Source: Funneliformis mosseae
Taxonomy: Eukaryota; Glomeromycota; Glomeromycetes; Glomerales; Glomeraceae
Direction: 5' to 3'
Length of the DNA stretch: 15,073 nucleotides
Assembly (NCBI GenBank): GCA_910592005.1
Contig: CAJVPP010002381.1
Span: 1-15,073 of the forward strand
The stretch's first letter is position 1. Every line of letters starts with the position of its first letter. The position numbers and the translations under genes are program-made. Of the stretch, positions 1 to 9,412 are shown piece by piece. The notes under the pieces were generated by a model. It did no database searches. It was not told the DNA's origin and saw only the letters and a program-made list of their open reading frames with translations.

Positions 1-77
1 GGTATCACAATTATATGACGAAAATTTTTTAAATCGCATTTATAAAGGTGTCCGAAAACTTTTGACCACCCTCTGTA
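1..77. mobile_element. Right end of a Tc1/mariner-like element, cut by window edge
   Basis: Positions 47-75, read on the minus strand, begin CAGAGGGTGGTCAAAAG and end GGACACC, followed by a TA at 76-77. This is the layout of a Tc1/mariner terminal inverted repeat with its TA target. By eye it matches the terminal repeat at 13958-13986 at about 23 of 29 positions, so the two elements are relatives but not the same copy. The rest of the element lies outside the window, so its transposase cannot be judged. Positions 1-46 would be subterminal sequence. Confidence 0.7.
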
Positions 78-85
78 GTATTTGA

Positions 86-523
86 GATAAATTATTTAAA
101 TTTCTGTTAAATTTATTATATATCTTATATCTTCTAATTATTTTATTCTTCATATTATTCAAGAAATGTGAATCAAGTTACATCTGTGTAGATCTATTTT
201 ATAGTTCAAATAAAAGAAGAATTCACATACGTCTATATGATCTTAAGTCAGATTCAGAGCATGAATTTATTCCTATTATAAGCCAAAATCACATACAATT
301 CATATGTGAATCTAATCCATTTTAATTTATCACATATTTAAGTTCTGTATCAAAAAAATATTATGGTACTTCTCACTAGTTAGGAAAAACAGTAAAGTTA
401 GAAGATCTTTAATATGCAACATATTCTCATTTTATTGAAAAATCTCGTGAACTTGAGCAATCTATTAAAGAAGCAGAAAAAATTATACAGATAATAAAAA
501 ATAATTCTAATGATAATGAATAA
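86..523 (+). pseudogene. Decayed ORF with C-terminal coiled coil, unrecognised family
   Basis: One reading frame runs from 86 to a terminal TAA at 521-523 (146 codons) and is broken only by TAA at 323-325, TAG at 377-379 and TAA at 410-412. Each of these is one C-to-T change away from a Gln codon (CAA or CAG). The N-terminal part (86-160) is hydrophobic, rich in Leu, Ile and Phe, and may be flanking AT-rich DNA rather than coding. The middle is mixed and protein-like, with Cys, His and charged residues. The last 35 codons are charged and helical (SRELEQSIKEAEKII), like a coiled coil, ending in an Asn/Asp-rich tail. No start codon is evident; the frame opens just after the Tc1-like end at 77, so the 5' part may be displaced. 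I do not recognise the family. A transposon-encoded protein is possible. Confidence 0.5.
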
Positions 524-726
524 CTTTTAAAATAGTTTTTTTTTCTATTGAATTTATCAATAAACTTTATCATATATTATTATAGCTTTGATTAAACTTA
601 GTTTATACACTTTATTTAAAATAAAATTTCTATTTAAAGTTCTGTAATATATAAAATAATAAATTTTAAGATTTATATATACTTTATATTAAAATTTTGA
701 TATTAATGTCAAAGACAAAGGTTTAT

Positions 727-915
727 ATATGCATCACACTGATATTCAAGGTCCTATTAATACTATATAAAAAAAGTAAATAACTCAAAATATATTGACT
801 ATACTTTTATAAAAATTCATATTCAAATAATTTTAAATCTGCTGAATAACTTTTAAATAATAAAGAAAGATTTACTTTGATTAAAGTATTTAAAATACAT
901 TCTGAATTTATTTAA
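727..915 (+). pseudogene. Possible relic of a Ty1/copia-type integrase core
   Basis: The residues HHTDIQGPINTI (from 732) resemble the first catalytic Asp block of copia-type integrases, commonly H-x-D-x-x-G-P-I. In other frames follow YIDYTFIKI (about 790-817), like the region after the second Asp, and FKSAE and VFKIHSEFI (about 833-913), like the stretch ending in the catalytic Glu. Order and spacing suit an integrase core, but the frame shifts at least twice and many stops interrupt it. This is recognition by eye of very short blocks in AT-rich DNA, so chance resemblance is possible. No LTRs were found. Confidence 0.35.
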
Positions 916-2020
916 CTATAATTTTATTTCAAATTTTTATTAGAAAAAAAATTATAAAAAATATATTTATAAAAATAACTTTATTATTATTAGTTAAAAA
1001 TATTTAAAAACCTTATAAATAGCAAAAGTTATATAAAGTTTTAGTAGTAGAAAGAAAATATATTGACCAATTTTTATTAAAATAAAAAAATAAATTTTTT
1101 TTATGTAGTATAATGATTTTCTTAAAAATATTTGTTTCTTATCTAATTATTTTTATTACATAATATAAATCATCTAATTTAAAAATTATAAAAATAGATC
1201 ATCTTAACATTAAAATTCAAATTTTGTTTATCATAATATGCAAAATTAAAAATTATTCTCAAAGCCTCTTTTTCCTAATAAACCTTTCATATTAAGTATT
1301 ATATAATAAAATCAATAATTATCTATTATACTGAATAATTCATTATATTATATTATATAATTTATTATAATTTTTATAATAAAAGTCTGATCAATTAAGA
1401 TGTTAAATTCATTATATAAAATATTAACTGCATATATGAATAATAAATGAATTATAAAATACAAAACTGATCTTTATTTTAAATATTTACTGATTACTTA
1501 TATTATTTATTTGAAATCAATAAAATAAATAAAAAAGATAACTAAAATCTGTTATTATTATATATAAATAATTATTTATGATAATTAGCTAAGGTTTATT
1601 ATTTTTTTAATTTAATTTATATTTTTTAATTTTTTAATATATTTTATATTAATATATTTTTTTTCTTTAATTAAAAATCTTTTTTATATTATATTTAATT
1701 TTAATATTACAAGTTTATTTCAAAACTAATAAAAATTAAATATAATAATTTATAATATTATGATTAATTATATTTTGTAAATACTTTCAATATAAAGTTA
1801 ATTAAATATTATTTATAATATAAAAATTAATATAAAATTAAATGTTAAAAAAGTATTTGTAATAAAAATAAAAAAAAATTGAAAGATATTGATATCTGCA
1901 ACTAATAGTAATAAAAATAATAATTTTAAAATAAATGATGATGAATAATTAATGATAAAAATAAAAGTAATAGATATTAGGAAATTAAAGAAATAATTTT
2001 ATATTTTATATAATTGTTAT
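916..2020. other. AT-rich stretch without a recognisable gene
   Basis: Very AT-rich DNA with frequent stops on both strands and runs of A, T and TA. No ORF looks like protein, and I see no tRNA, no clean inverted repeat and no terminal repeat. It could include further debris of the copia-like relic just upstream, but nothing is strong enough to call. Confidence 0.6.
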
Positions 2021-2029
2021 TATTTTATT

Positions 2030-2590
2030 ATTATTAAAGTTTTAACAGTTTAGATTAATCTAAAGATTTTTTAGTTTAGATCATTTCAAATCAGTTTCAG
2101 ATTATATAAAAATTAATTAGAAAGTTCAATTTAATTAAATGTAAAAAAGTTCTAAAAAGTTTGTAAAAATATAGTGAATCTTTTAGAAAATTACAATTTT
2201 TTGTGATTTCTCTTCAAATTTTATAAAAAAATTGTAATTTTTTATAATTTCTTTTCAAATTTTGCAAAAAAATGAAAAAATCTTAAAGTACTCTTTAAAT
2301 TTCATATTTTTTTTGTAAAATTTGAAGAGAAATTCGTAATCTTTGTAAAATTTAAAGAAAAATTTGTAATCTTTTATAAAATTTGAAAAGAAATTTGCAA
2401 TCTTTTGCAATTTTTTAAGAGTTTTATATATAAATAGCAAATTATTTTCAAAATTCACATTTAATTAAATTATAATTTAGATTAACCTTAAAATTCCAGT
2501 TCAGTTTAGATTTTTACCAATTTGCAGTTCAGTTTAAATTCAGATTGACTTTTAATCTAAACTGAACTAAACTATTCTAAGCTTTAATTA
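2030..2590. repeat. Fold-back (palindromic) repeat with internal short tandem units
   Basis: The two ends mirror each other. The left end (2041-2110) carries AGTTTAGATTAATCT- and CAGTTT-type motifs, and the right end (2465-2580) carries their reverse complements. The clearest inverted pair is AGTTCAGTTTAGAT at 2498-2511 against ATCTAAACTGAACT at 2555-2568 (14 of 14). The palindrome ATTTAATTAAAT occurs on both arms (about 2128 and 2459). Inside, a unit containing TTCTCTTCAAATTTT or TTCTTTTCAAATTTT is present twice on the left (about 2190-2272, 41 bp apart) and three times inverted on the right (2311-2401, 30 bp apart). The structure suggests a fold-back transposon or MITE remnant. The small minus-strand ORF at 2255-2458 only reflects these repeats (recurring FKFYK) and is not a gene. 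Confidence 0.65.
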
Positions 2591-3445
2591 TTATTTTTTT
2601 CATATTTTTTGAATAATAGTAATAATAAAAATAATGATATTTATAAATATTTAGAATATTAAAGGTATAATTTTAGAGAATTTTAAGAGAAAATAGAATT
2701 ATTTTTAAATTTGATTATTATATTATTATTTTAAAATGATAATAATAATAAAATTGATAATAATAATAAATATTTAAATATTTAAAAATTGATTTCAAGG
2801 AATTTTGAAAAAGAGTGCTATTTTAATTATTAATTTAATTATTTTTTTTATATATTTATTTTTTTTTCTTTTTACAGATTTTATTTTAACTTTTAATATT
2901 ATTAATGTAAATTTTTTCAGATTATAATAATTAGTAATAATATTTAAGTAGTATATCTTTTATAGTTTATATAGTAATTCAATGATCAATAAGTTAATTA
3001 TTAATTTTATTATATACTATAAAGTATATTTATATTTTAATAAGATAATAGTTCTATTATATATTATAAAATATATTCAAATCTACAATAAATTAAATGT
3101 ATAAACTGCTAAGTATATTCAAGCCTATATTAAATTAAATAAATTATTCTATTATATTGTTAAATATATATTATTAATTAGTTAGAATCAAATATTTATT
3201 ACATTTTTTAAAAAGATTCATATAGATATTTTAAGTAAATCAAAAGTTTATTGATAAATAAATAAAACAAAAAATAATAAAATAAGAAAATAAAGAAAGG
3301 AAAATAATTAAAGTAAATAGTAAAATTAGAGATTGTATACAACTTTTAAGGTAAACTGATTAATTTGTATCTAGCAATTAATAGTTACTTTTTTTATGAT
3401 AAACTTAGTTCTTTATATATATATTTAATATTATTTATAATAACA
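2591..3445. other. AT-rich stretch, weak short repeats, no gene
   Basis: No coding potential is visible on either strand. Two imperfect copies of a segment beginning TATATTCAA and ending TAAATTAAAT lie at about 3072 and 3114 (42 bp apart), and similar palindromic AT blocks surround them. The rest is low-complexity A/T with ATT and AAT trinucleotide runs, for example near 2720-2770. Confidence 0.6.
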
Positions 3446-3545
3446 TATTAAATAAATTAAATATATTAACTTTATTAATTATATTGAATATATTAAATAA
3501 ATTAAATATATTAACTTTATTAATTATATTGAATATATTAAATAT
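3446..3545. repeat. 45-bp tandem repeat, two full copies plus partial third
   Basis: The unit starting TATTAAATAAATTAAATATA occupies 3446-3490 and is repeated without change at 3491-3535. A third copy starts at 3536 and breaks down after about ten bases. The identity of the two units over 45 bp in otherwise drifting AT-rich DNA points to a recent duplication. No function can be read from it. Confidence 0.85.
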
Positions 3546-3992
3546 ATTTAATATTTTTAATATTTTTAACATTTAGTATTACATCATATTTGCAAATTAT
3601 ATAATTATTATTTTATAATATTATTAATTAAATTTTAATAAATTTAAAAATCAGATTAAATAAAAATATAATTAATATTATTATTTTTGACTAATTTACT
3701 TATTTGGTTAAATTAAAATTAATTTAAGCTAATTTATAATTAAATATATATTTTAAATTAATATTAAATTAAGGCTAATTTTAAGTTAAATTAAGATTAA
3801 ATTTATATTTTAAATTGATGTTAAATCTTTTTATCTCTATTAAGTTGATTTATACTAATTAAAAAACAAAAATTCAACTAAAATAGTATCAAATTTAAAT
3901 TAAATTTGATTATCTAATTCCAGTTAATTAGATTAATTTAATTAGTTTAATTAATAATTTGCTCTTTTTATTAGATTTTCTAAAGCATTTGA
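3546..3992. other. AT-rich stretch with degenerate AATTAA-type repetition
   Basis: Repeated short words such as TTAAATTAAG and TTTAAATTAA recur irregularly between 3700 and 3830, giving a satellite-like look without a fixed period. No ORF, RNA gene or terminal repeat is visible. Confidence 0.5.
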
Positions 3993-4377
3993 TTTATTTA
4001 TAATGCAAGACAAAAGTAATCAGAATTGTAAAAAATGTAATAACTTAATAACCTATGATTAAAATTACTTTAAAATTTAAAATATTATTATTAAATATAT
4101 TAGTATTATATGTAAAAATATTTAGCTCTTTATCTTATTTCTTATACTACAATTATTTTTTTAATTAAATAAAAAAAAATAAAAAAAAATGATATTAAAA
4201 TGTTAAATATAATATTCTTAATATCTAATAATCTTATTTACGTAAATTATTTTTTTATTTTATAGTTTTAATTAAGCTCTAAAAAAATAAAAAAGTTTAT
4301 TTAAATTGAATTATTGGATACTGAAATATATATAAAAACAAAAAAAACAAAAAAAAAACAAATTGGTTTATAATAAA
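3993..4377 (+). repeat. Dispersed repeat, copy A (direct)
   Basis: This copy contains AATTGTAAAAAATGTAATAA (4023-4042), ACTTAATAACC and ATGATTAAAATTACTT, then a block ending CTTATACTACAATTATTTTT, and later TTTAAATTGAATTATTGGAT. The same blocks recur in the same order in copy B (4378-4705), and the first half recurs inverted in copy C (4759-4930). A and B together form a roughly 370-bp direct duplication. There is no coding capacity. Confidence 0.7.
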
Positions 4378-4705
4378 AAAAAAGTAATTAAAATAATAAA
4401 AATGCAATAACTTAATAACTAATAATTAAAATTACTTCAAATTTTGCAATTATATTAATAAATATATAGATATTATAAATAAAAAGTTTAAATATTTTAT
4501 CATTTTTTCTTATGCTACAATCATTTTTTAAAAAAATAAATAAAAATATTAAATTAAATTAAAATATTAAATATAATTTTTTTAGTATTTAATGATTCTA
4601 TATTATGTAATTTTAAATATTTATAATTTAATCAAACTTTATAAAATAAAAAATTTTTACTTAAATTGAACCATTAAATACTAAAATATTTACAAAATAA
4701 ATAAT
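4378..4705 (+). repeat. Dispersed repeat, copy B (direct)
   Basis: This is homologous to copy A across its length: ATGCAATAACTTAATAACTA near 4404, CTTATGCTACAATCATTTTT near 4510, and CTTAAATTGAACCATTAAAT near 4660. It differs from A by many substitutions and small indels, so the duplication is not recent. Confidence 0.65.
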
Positions 4706-4758
4706 TATATAAAATATACAGTATATATTAAAATTTTAATTATATTTTTATTTTAATT

Positions 4759-4930
4759 GAAAAAATAATTACAATATAAGAAAATAAGAAAAAGTGCTAA
4801 GATTTTATATATATAATACTTATATATTTAATAATAAAATTGTAAAATTGAAGTAATTTTAATTATAAGTTATTAAGTTATTACATTTTTTACAATTCTG
4901 ATTACTTTTATTTTGCACTATAAATAATAT
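4759..4930 (-). repeat. Dispersed repeat, copy C (inverted, first half only)
   Basis: The reverse complement contains AAAGTAATCAGAATTGTAAA, the following AAAATGTAATAACTTAATAA and a block ending TATTGTAATTATTTTTTC, matching copy A at about 3993-4165 more closely than copy B does. Copies A and C face each other and could be the long inverted ends of one element of about 940 bp, with B lying between them. Confidence 0.65.
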
Positions 4931-5600
4931 AGTAATATTAGAAAAAAGAATTAAAAGTTTAAAGATTATTATAGAAAATTATAATAATATTAACATTAAA
5001 TAATAGTAATTATTTAATAAAAGTTGCAAAGTTTTAAGTAAAAAGCATAAAAAATTATAAGATATTTTAATATTTTAACTATATATAAGATAATAAATAA
5101 ATAATACAGTAATTTTTATTATATATAGATAGTTAATTATATATAAAAAAATATAATAAAAGTAATTATGAGTGATATTTCATATAATAGAAGATTAATT
5201 AGTAATAATGGTTAAATTTAATAAAATTTAGTCAAAATTTAGTCAAATATATAATTTTTTAAAAATAATTTAATCAGATATTATTAATGACTCTTTAGAT
5301 TTTATAATTTTTTTTTATGATCATTAATATATTCTATTATTTGATTATATAAATATCAAATTATATTATATTTTTATTTATTTTTATAATATTTTGTATA
5401 TAAAAATTATTAGTTAAGGCCTTATCATTTTATATGATTTGTAATAAGTACAAAAAGTTATTTTTGAGGACAATATTTGAAAAATTGCAAAAATTTAATT
5501 TATAGAAACTTTTTAAAAATATTAATAGAATATATAAATTACACATTCTAATAAAAATATTAATCTAAGATTAAATTAGGAAACTAACTTTTTTTAAAAA
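4931..5600. other. AT-rich stretch, no gene seen
   Basis: Nothing protein-like is visible in six frames. A short direct repeat, AAAATTTAGTC, occurs twice around 5223-5243. The stretch ends where base composition changes just upstream of RRG9. Confidence 0.55.
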
Positions 5601-5602
5601 AA

Positions 5603-5684
5603 TTGCCGATCAGTATCCTAATCAGGCGTAACATAATAAGAAATTATGTAAAATGCTTTTTTTTTTTCGTTTTTTTTCGAATAA
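5603..5684 (+). promoter_or_regulatory. Probable core promoter and leader of RRG9
   Basis: A small island of mixed composition (GCCGATCAGTATCC and AATCAGGCGTAAC, 5604-5633) sits in AT-rich DNA. It is followed by two T tracts separated by CG (about 5658-5680), directly before the ATG at 5685. Pyrimidine tracts ahead of the start are common in fungal promoters and leaders. No TATA box can be told apart from background. Confidence 0.35.
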
Positions 5685-6668
5685 ATGGCTTCACTTTATT
5701 GCACTCGAAACCTTTTAAAGAAGAGCCAACTGCAACACATTATACTAGATTTTCCTAATTTATTTAAACCGCCATCAATTTTATATCGAAGATTACATAA
5801 TAATGTGAATGATGGTGCAGCTCGGAGAATAGCTGAAAAGGAAGAAAGAATGAAAAAAGTGATTGGAAAGAAATCACATAAAAATTCGGAGAAATCGGGA
5901 TTAAAAACTTCTACACTAAGAGAAATGTTTAAAAGGAAAGAAGAACCAACGGATAAGAAAAATGAAAGGTCAATTGAAGAAAAGAAACGAGACAAATATA
6001 AACAAGATTTAGCAAGACAAATTCAATTACATCAAACGTCAAGATTAAATAAAAGGGCTTTCTTACTTCAAATGATTAGCAAAAAATGTAATCCTAATTT
6101 GCAAATAACCACTATCAATGCCAAAGATTCTAATCGAAAAAAAAAAATCACCCCAGAAGAGATGCCACCCAATGACAAAAATGTGAATTATGAACCAAAT
6201 TGGCGTGAAAATGCAAACCTTCCTGGATGGTTAAGACATAAATTTGCCATGAAAGAGAGAACAGGGTTTAAAAAATGGGAACCACATAAAAAAGTTAATA
6301 GGGAAACCATGGATAAAATTCGTTGGTTACATACCCAGGTATTTGAAATTTTATACGTTTGATTTATTTGTTTATTAATTTTTTTTTTTTTTAAATTTAA
6401 AAATTTTATTTAAATATTTGTTTGATAATAGATGCCGGAAGAATATACCGCCGAAAAACTTTCTCAACAATTTAAAATTTCGCCAGAATCTATTCGCAGA
6501 ATTTTAAAATCAAATTTTGTTCCAAATTCTGGAATGCTAGAACGTCAAGAACAAAAATATAGGGAGAAATTATTAAAATTTAAAGAGAAAAAGAAAGGGG
6601 CGAAAGTGGCAAATCAATCAATACAATCAAAAATTAGTCAAAGTTCACAACGAAAAGGGTCCAAATAA
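5685..6668 (+). CDS. RRG9: Rrg9/neugrin family mitochondrial protein (2 exons)
   Basis: Exons are 5685-6338 and 6432-6668, and the 93-nt intron starts GTATTT and ends AATAG in phase 0, giving 296 aa. The splice joins WLHTQ (ends at 218) to MPEEYTAEKLSQQF, restoring the conserved C-terminal domain at about 180-275. That domain has GWLRHKF, FKKWEPHKKVNRETMDKIR and the helix-turn-helix-like KISPESIRRILKS, which are hallmarks of the Rrg9/neugrin family. Without splicing, exon 1 would run 7 more codons into a stop and lose the domain. The first 40 residues are rich in Arg, Lys, Leu and Ser with almost no acidic residues, fitting a mitochondrial presequence; residues 45-115 are highly charged and probably disordered. 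Yeast Rrg9 is needed for respiratory growth and mitochondrial DNA maintenance, and human neugrin supports 16S mitochondrial rRNA and ribosome assembly. A role in the matrix is inferred from the family. Confidence 0.9.
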
Positions 6669-7335
6669 TTATGTATATAATAACATGACTAATTATTTAT
6701 CTATTAAAAAATTTATTTGACATATCGATCAATTATTTATGACAATTTTAATGAAATAGAAACGGCAACGTTTTTTAAACCTTCAATAGTTTTGCAATTC
6801 TGATTTACTTTTTAAATGCGAGCAAAATTGTGCAACATTAAAATAAATTACAGGAATTTTCTATTTTTAGTAAGTATTAAAAATATGCAAGATGAAACAT
6901 CAGAAATTTAAGAATATCCAAAATGAGTTTCAAATATATACGAATATCATATCTATTGGTTCTGATTCAGACACACATTCATTGGAACAAATACTTTGAT
7001 ACCGTATATTGAGAGTTGAAGCGCCCTGGATTTGAATATCGAAAATCAGATCATTATCATTTTTTTATTTAATCACTATGAGGTCTACATTTCTAAACTT
7101 TTTTTTTTAATAGAATCAAGGAGAAAGAAAGTTGTTTTTTCCCCTAATCTGAAGGACGATATATGGCAATTGTTTGGGCGATCTCATTTAATTAATTTAG
7201 CAAACGTGTTTATTTTTGTGAAACATTTTTAATTTAATTACACGTTCACATTCATCATTTTTTGTCCTTTTTATCCTTTTTTTTTTTCCTTTCAATTTTT
7301 GAAAAAAATTTGGCTTTAAATCGATCAAAATTAAA
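6669..7335. promoter_or_regulatory. Intergenic region: RRG9 3' end and channel-gene promoter
   Basis: No convincing gene lies here. An AATAAA at 6842-6847 could serve RRG9 polyadenylation, but such words are frequent in this AT-rich DNA. The short open frame at 7032-7232 starts only at TTG and shows no family likeness. A strong pyrimidine tract (about 7258-7302, mostly T with some C) precedes the ATG at 7336 and probably belongs to the promoter or leader of the downstream gene. Confidence 0.4.
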
Positions 7336-8807
7336 ATGATATCATTAGCGTCGGAGCCAGCTGAAATTTTATTAACATTTCCCGAAGGAGATCATACGAC
7401 TCCCTTAATAATTATCGGAGGGATTGCATGTGGATCAATATTAGTTCAATTATTATTAACATATATATTAAGACAAATTGCAGTGAAGACAGGATGGACA
7501 TTTGATAATGAAATAGTCAAAAATTGGTAAATAATTTACCATGTAAATTCAACTTGATGTTTTCTTTTTTCTTTTTTCCGTAATCTTTGTTTTTTTTAAA
7601 AAAAAATCTTTCTCTATCAATAGTTCGTTACCAACTTTTTTTTTGTTTCCGATATCATCAATAGTAATAACCTTGTCATTTATATCAATAGCTGTAGAAC
7701 CAACAATACTGGAACCGATTAGGCACGCATTAGATATATTCTTAATCATATTTGCAACATGGACAGCGATAGGATTTGTTAAAGCTGCCTCAATATCCAT
7801 ATCAAAAAATAATGACTTCATTAAATCATCAAATAGTGTACAATCACGTAAATTGCATACACAATTAATAGTTACGACGAGATTGATTTATGGTTTAATA
7901 TTTTGTATAGGAGCCTCTGCGATCCTTTTAACATTTCCTAGAGCATGGGAAATTGGTGCAAGCATATTGGCAAGTGCAAGCGTAGCCGCATTATTTATTG
8001 GCTTGGCCGCTAAACCTTCAATGGAAAATTTAGTCGCTTCTTTGCAAATTGCTTTAACACAACCTCTCTTGCTTGATGATTACGTTATGATCGATGGACA
8101 GGAGGGGATCGTAGAAGAAATCCAAGCTCAATATATTGTAGTTAGAACCGGTGATGACCGACGCATTATTGTTCCCTTATCTCGTGTTATTAATGAAACA
8201 TTTGAAAATTGGTCAAAATCAAATGAAAATATTGGAATGCACTTTGAATTCTTCGTTGATTATGGTGTACCTTTGGAAGATTTAAAACAATATTATAATC
8301 ATATTTTGCAAAAATCGGAATGTTGGGATCGTCGTGATGGTGGTTTATCTATTAAGGAATGTAGAGAGAATTGTATGGTATTAAAAGCTTACATGACTGG
8401 TATGTTCGGTATTAAGGAAATAGTTTTTTTTTTGTTTCCCCCCGTCTTTGACGCGTAATTTTTTTTTTTTTTTTTTAAAAAAAAAATTATTTATTTATTT
8501 AGCTTCAAATATTAAATCTGGTTCTAAATTAAAAGGGGAACTTCGTGAAAAAATGGTAAGAAAATGATTTTCCTTTTTTTTTGCATAATAAATAAAAGCT
8601 ATATATCCAAAACAACTCTTAATTAAATAATAGATTGAATATCTTGTAACAACTCATCCCGAATATTTACCGTATTCCCGTTATCTAAGGGTGGAAAAGC
8701 GTCGTGGTATTGATAGTATGAAGAGAATAGTTACTAAAATGGAAGATGCAAATTTAGATGATGGAATTACTGGAAAGAAACATTTTATTATACAAGAAAA
8801 GGAATGA
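7336..8807 (+). CDS. Small MscS-type mechanosensitive ion channel (4 exons)
   Basis: Exons are 7336-7526, 7624-8399, 8503-8555 and 8634-8807. Introns of 97, 103 and 78 nt start GTAAAT, GTATGT and GTAAGA and all end in TAG. The product is 397 aa. About five membrane segments are visible (roughly 23-47, 71-90, 98-119, 147-168, 173-195). The last, with ILASASVAALFIGLAAKPSM, is the Gly/Ala-rich pore helix of MscS. The MscS beta domain follows (about 200-262: LVASLQIALTQPLLLDDYV, GIVEEI, YIVVRTGDDRRIIVPLSRV, FENWSK), then the alpha/beta domain to about 375. Splicing exon 2 to 3 to 4 gives ELREKMIEYL, as expected for that domain. MscS channels open under membrane tension and release solutes. Unlike the EF-hand-bearing MscS proteins of yeasts, this one has no EF hand and is compact like bacterial homologues, so ancient or horizontal bacterial origin is possible. 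The subcellular membrane cannot be told. Confidence 0.9.
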
Positions 8808-9196
8808 TAATTACTGGAGGTTTTGCTTGGGAGGAAAAACAAATCCGAGCTTTATTAGTCAAGAACAATTTAACGTGTTAAATCATTTATTCATTTGTTT
8901 ATTAACCATTCTAGCATTATCTTTATAGCACTGTTGTAAATTTAATATAATTAATTAATTGATCATTAAAACTTTGATGTCATTTATTCATTTGTGAATT
9001 ATTTAATCGAATGATTCAAAAATTTGACCGAATACATAAATTTTGTGCAAACATAAAAGCAAATCAACTCTTAAAACGACAAATTTATTAAAAATAAATT
9101 CGTTCATAACATTGTTTTTCCACTCTTCAATCATAAAATGATTTAATCGTCAAAGATTATTCGATCGTCGTGAACTTGCCAATTTTTCATAGATTC
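8808..9196. other. Intergenic region after the channel gene
   Basis: This is the 3' flank of the MscS-like gene. It is less AT-rich than the deserts, but no ORF, RNA gene or clear polyadenylation signal stands out. There are no transposon ends. Confidence 0.5.
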
Positions 9197-9266
9197 TCTA
9201 GGAATTCCAGCATTTGTTGAAATTTTTTGAATTTCGAAATAGGGCCTTGCTGAAATTCTCCCTAGA
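9197..9266. repeat. Imperfect dyad (possible hairpin)
   Basis: TCTAGGAATTCCAGCA (9197-9212) faces TGCTGAAATTCTCCCTAGA (9248-9266). The arms match except for a 3-bp insertion and one mismatch, leaving a loop of about 35 nt that itself contains GAAATT and AATTTC. It lies directly beside the MITE that starts near 9275 and may be part of an older element. No RNA family is recognised. Confidence 0.5.
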
Positions 9267-9274
9267 CACATATA

Positions 9275-9412
9275 TGGGACCTTTGCAATAGAAAGGGGGA
9301 ACAAATCAATTTTTACTTTGTTTTATACGCTAAAAATGATTTTTAGGTCAAAATATAGCATTAACTCATTTTTTTTTTTTCAAGCTGTTTTCCCCTTTTT
9401 CTACTGGGAGTG
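9275..9412. mobile_element. Degenerate TA-flanked MITE (family 1, diverged copy)
   Basis: The left end has GCAATAGAAAGGGGGAAC (9285-9302). The right end has TTTTCCCCTTTTTCTACTGG (about 9388-9406), whose reverse complement is CCAGTAGAAAAAGGGGAAAA. These inverted ends match the cleaner element at 10861-11012 (AATAGAAAAGGGGGAAAT). The element is about 140 bp and non-coding; a TA at 9273-9274 and one at 9413-9414 may be the target duplication. Exact ends are uncertain because the outer bases have diverged. Confidence 0.6.

Noticed and set aside
2255..2458. 67-codon open frame on the minus strand
   Set aside because: It is a translation of the tandem units of the fold-back repeat (repeated FKFYK words), with no gene-like features.
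5696..5995. 99-codon frame on the minus strand within RRG9
   Set aside because: Antisense shadow of the well-supported exon 1 of RRG9.
7032..7232. 66-codon frame upstream of the channel gene
   Set aside because: It has no ATG start (begins at TTG), no family resemblance, and lies where promoter and leader are expected.
7549..7821. 90-codon frame on the minus strand
   Set aside because: It overlaps intron 1 and exon 2 of the MscS-like gene and is their antisense shadow.
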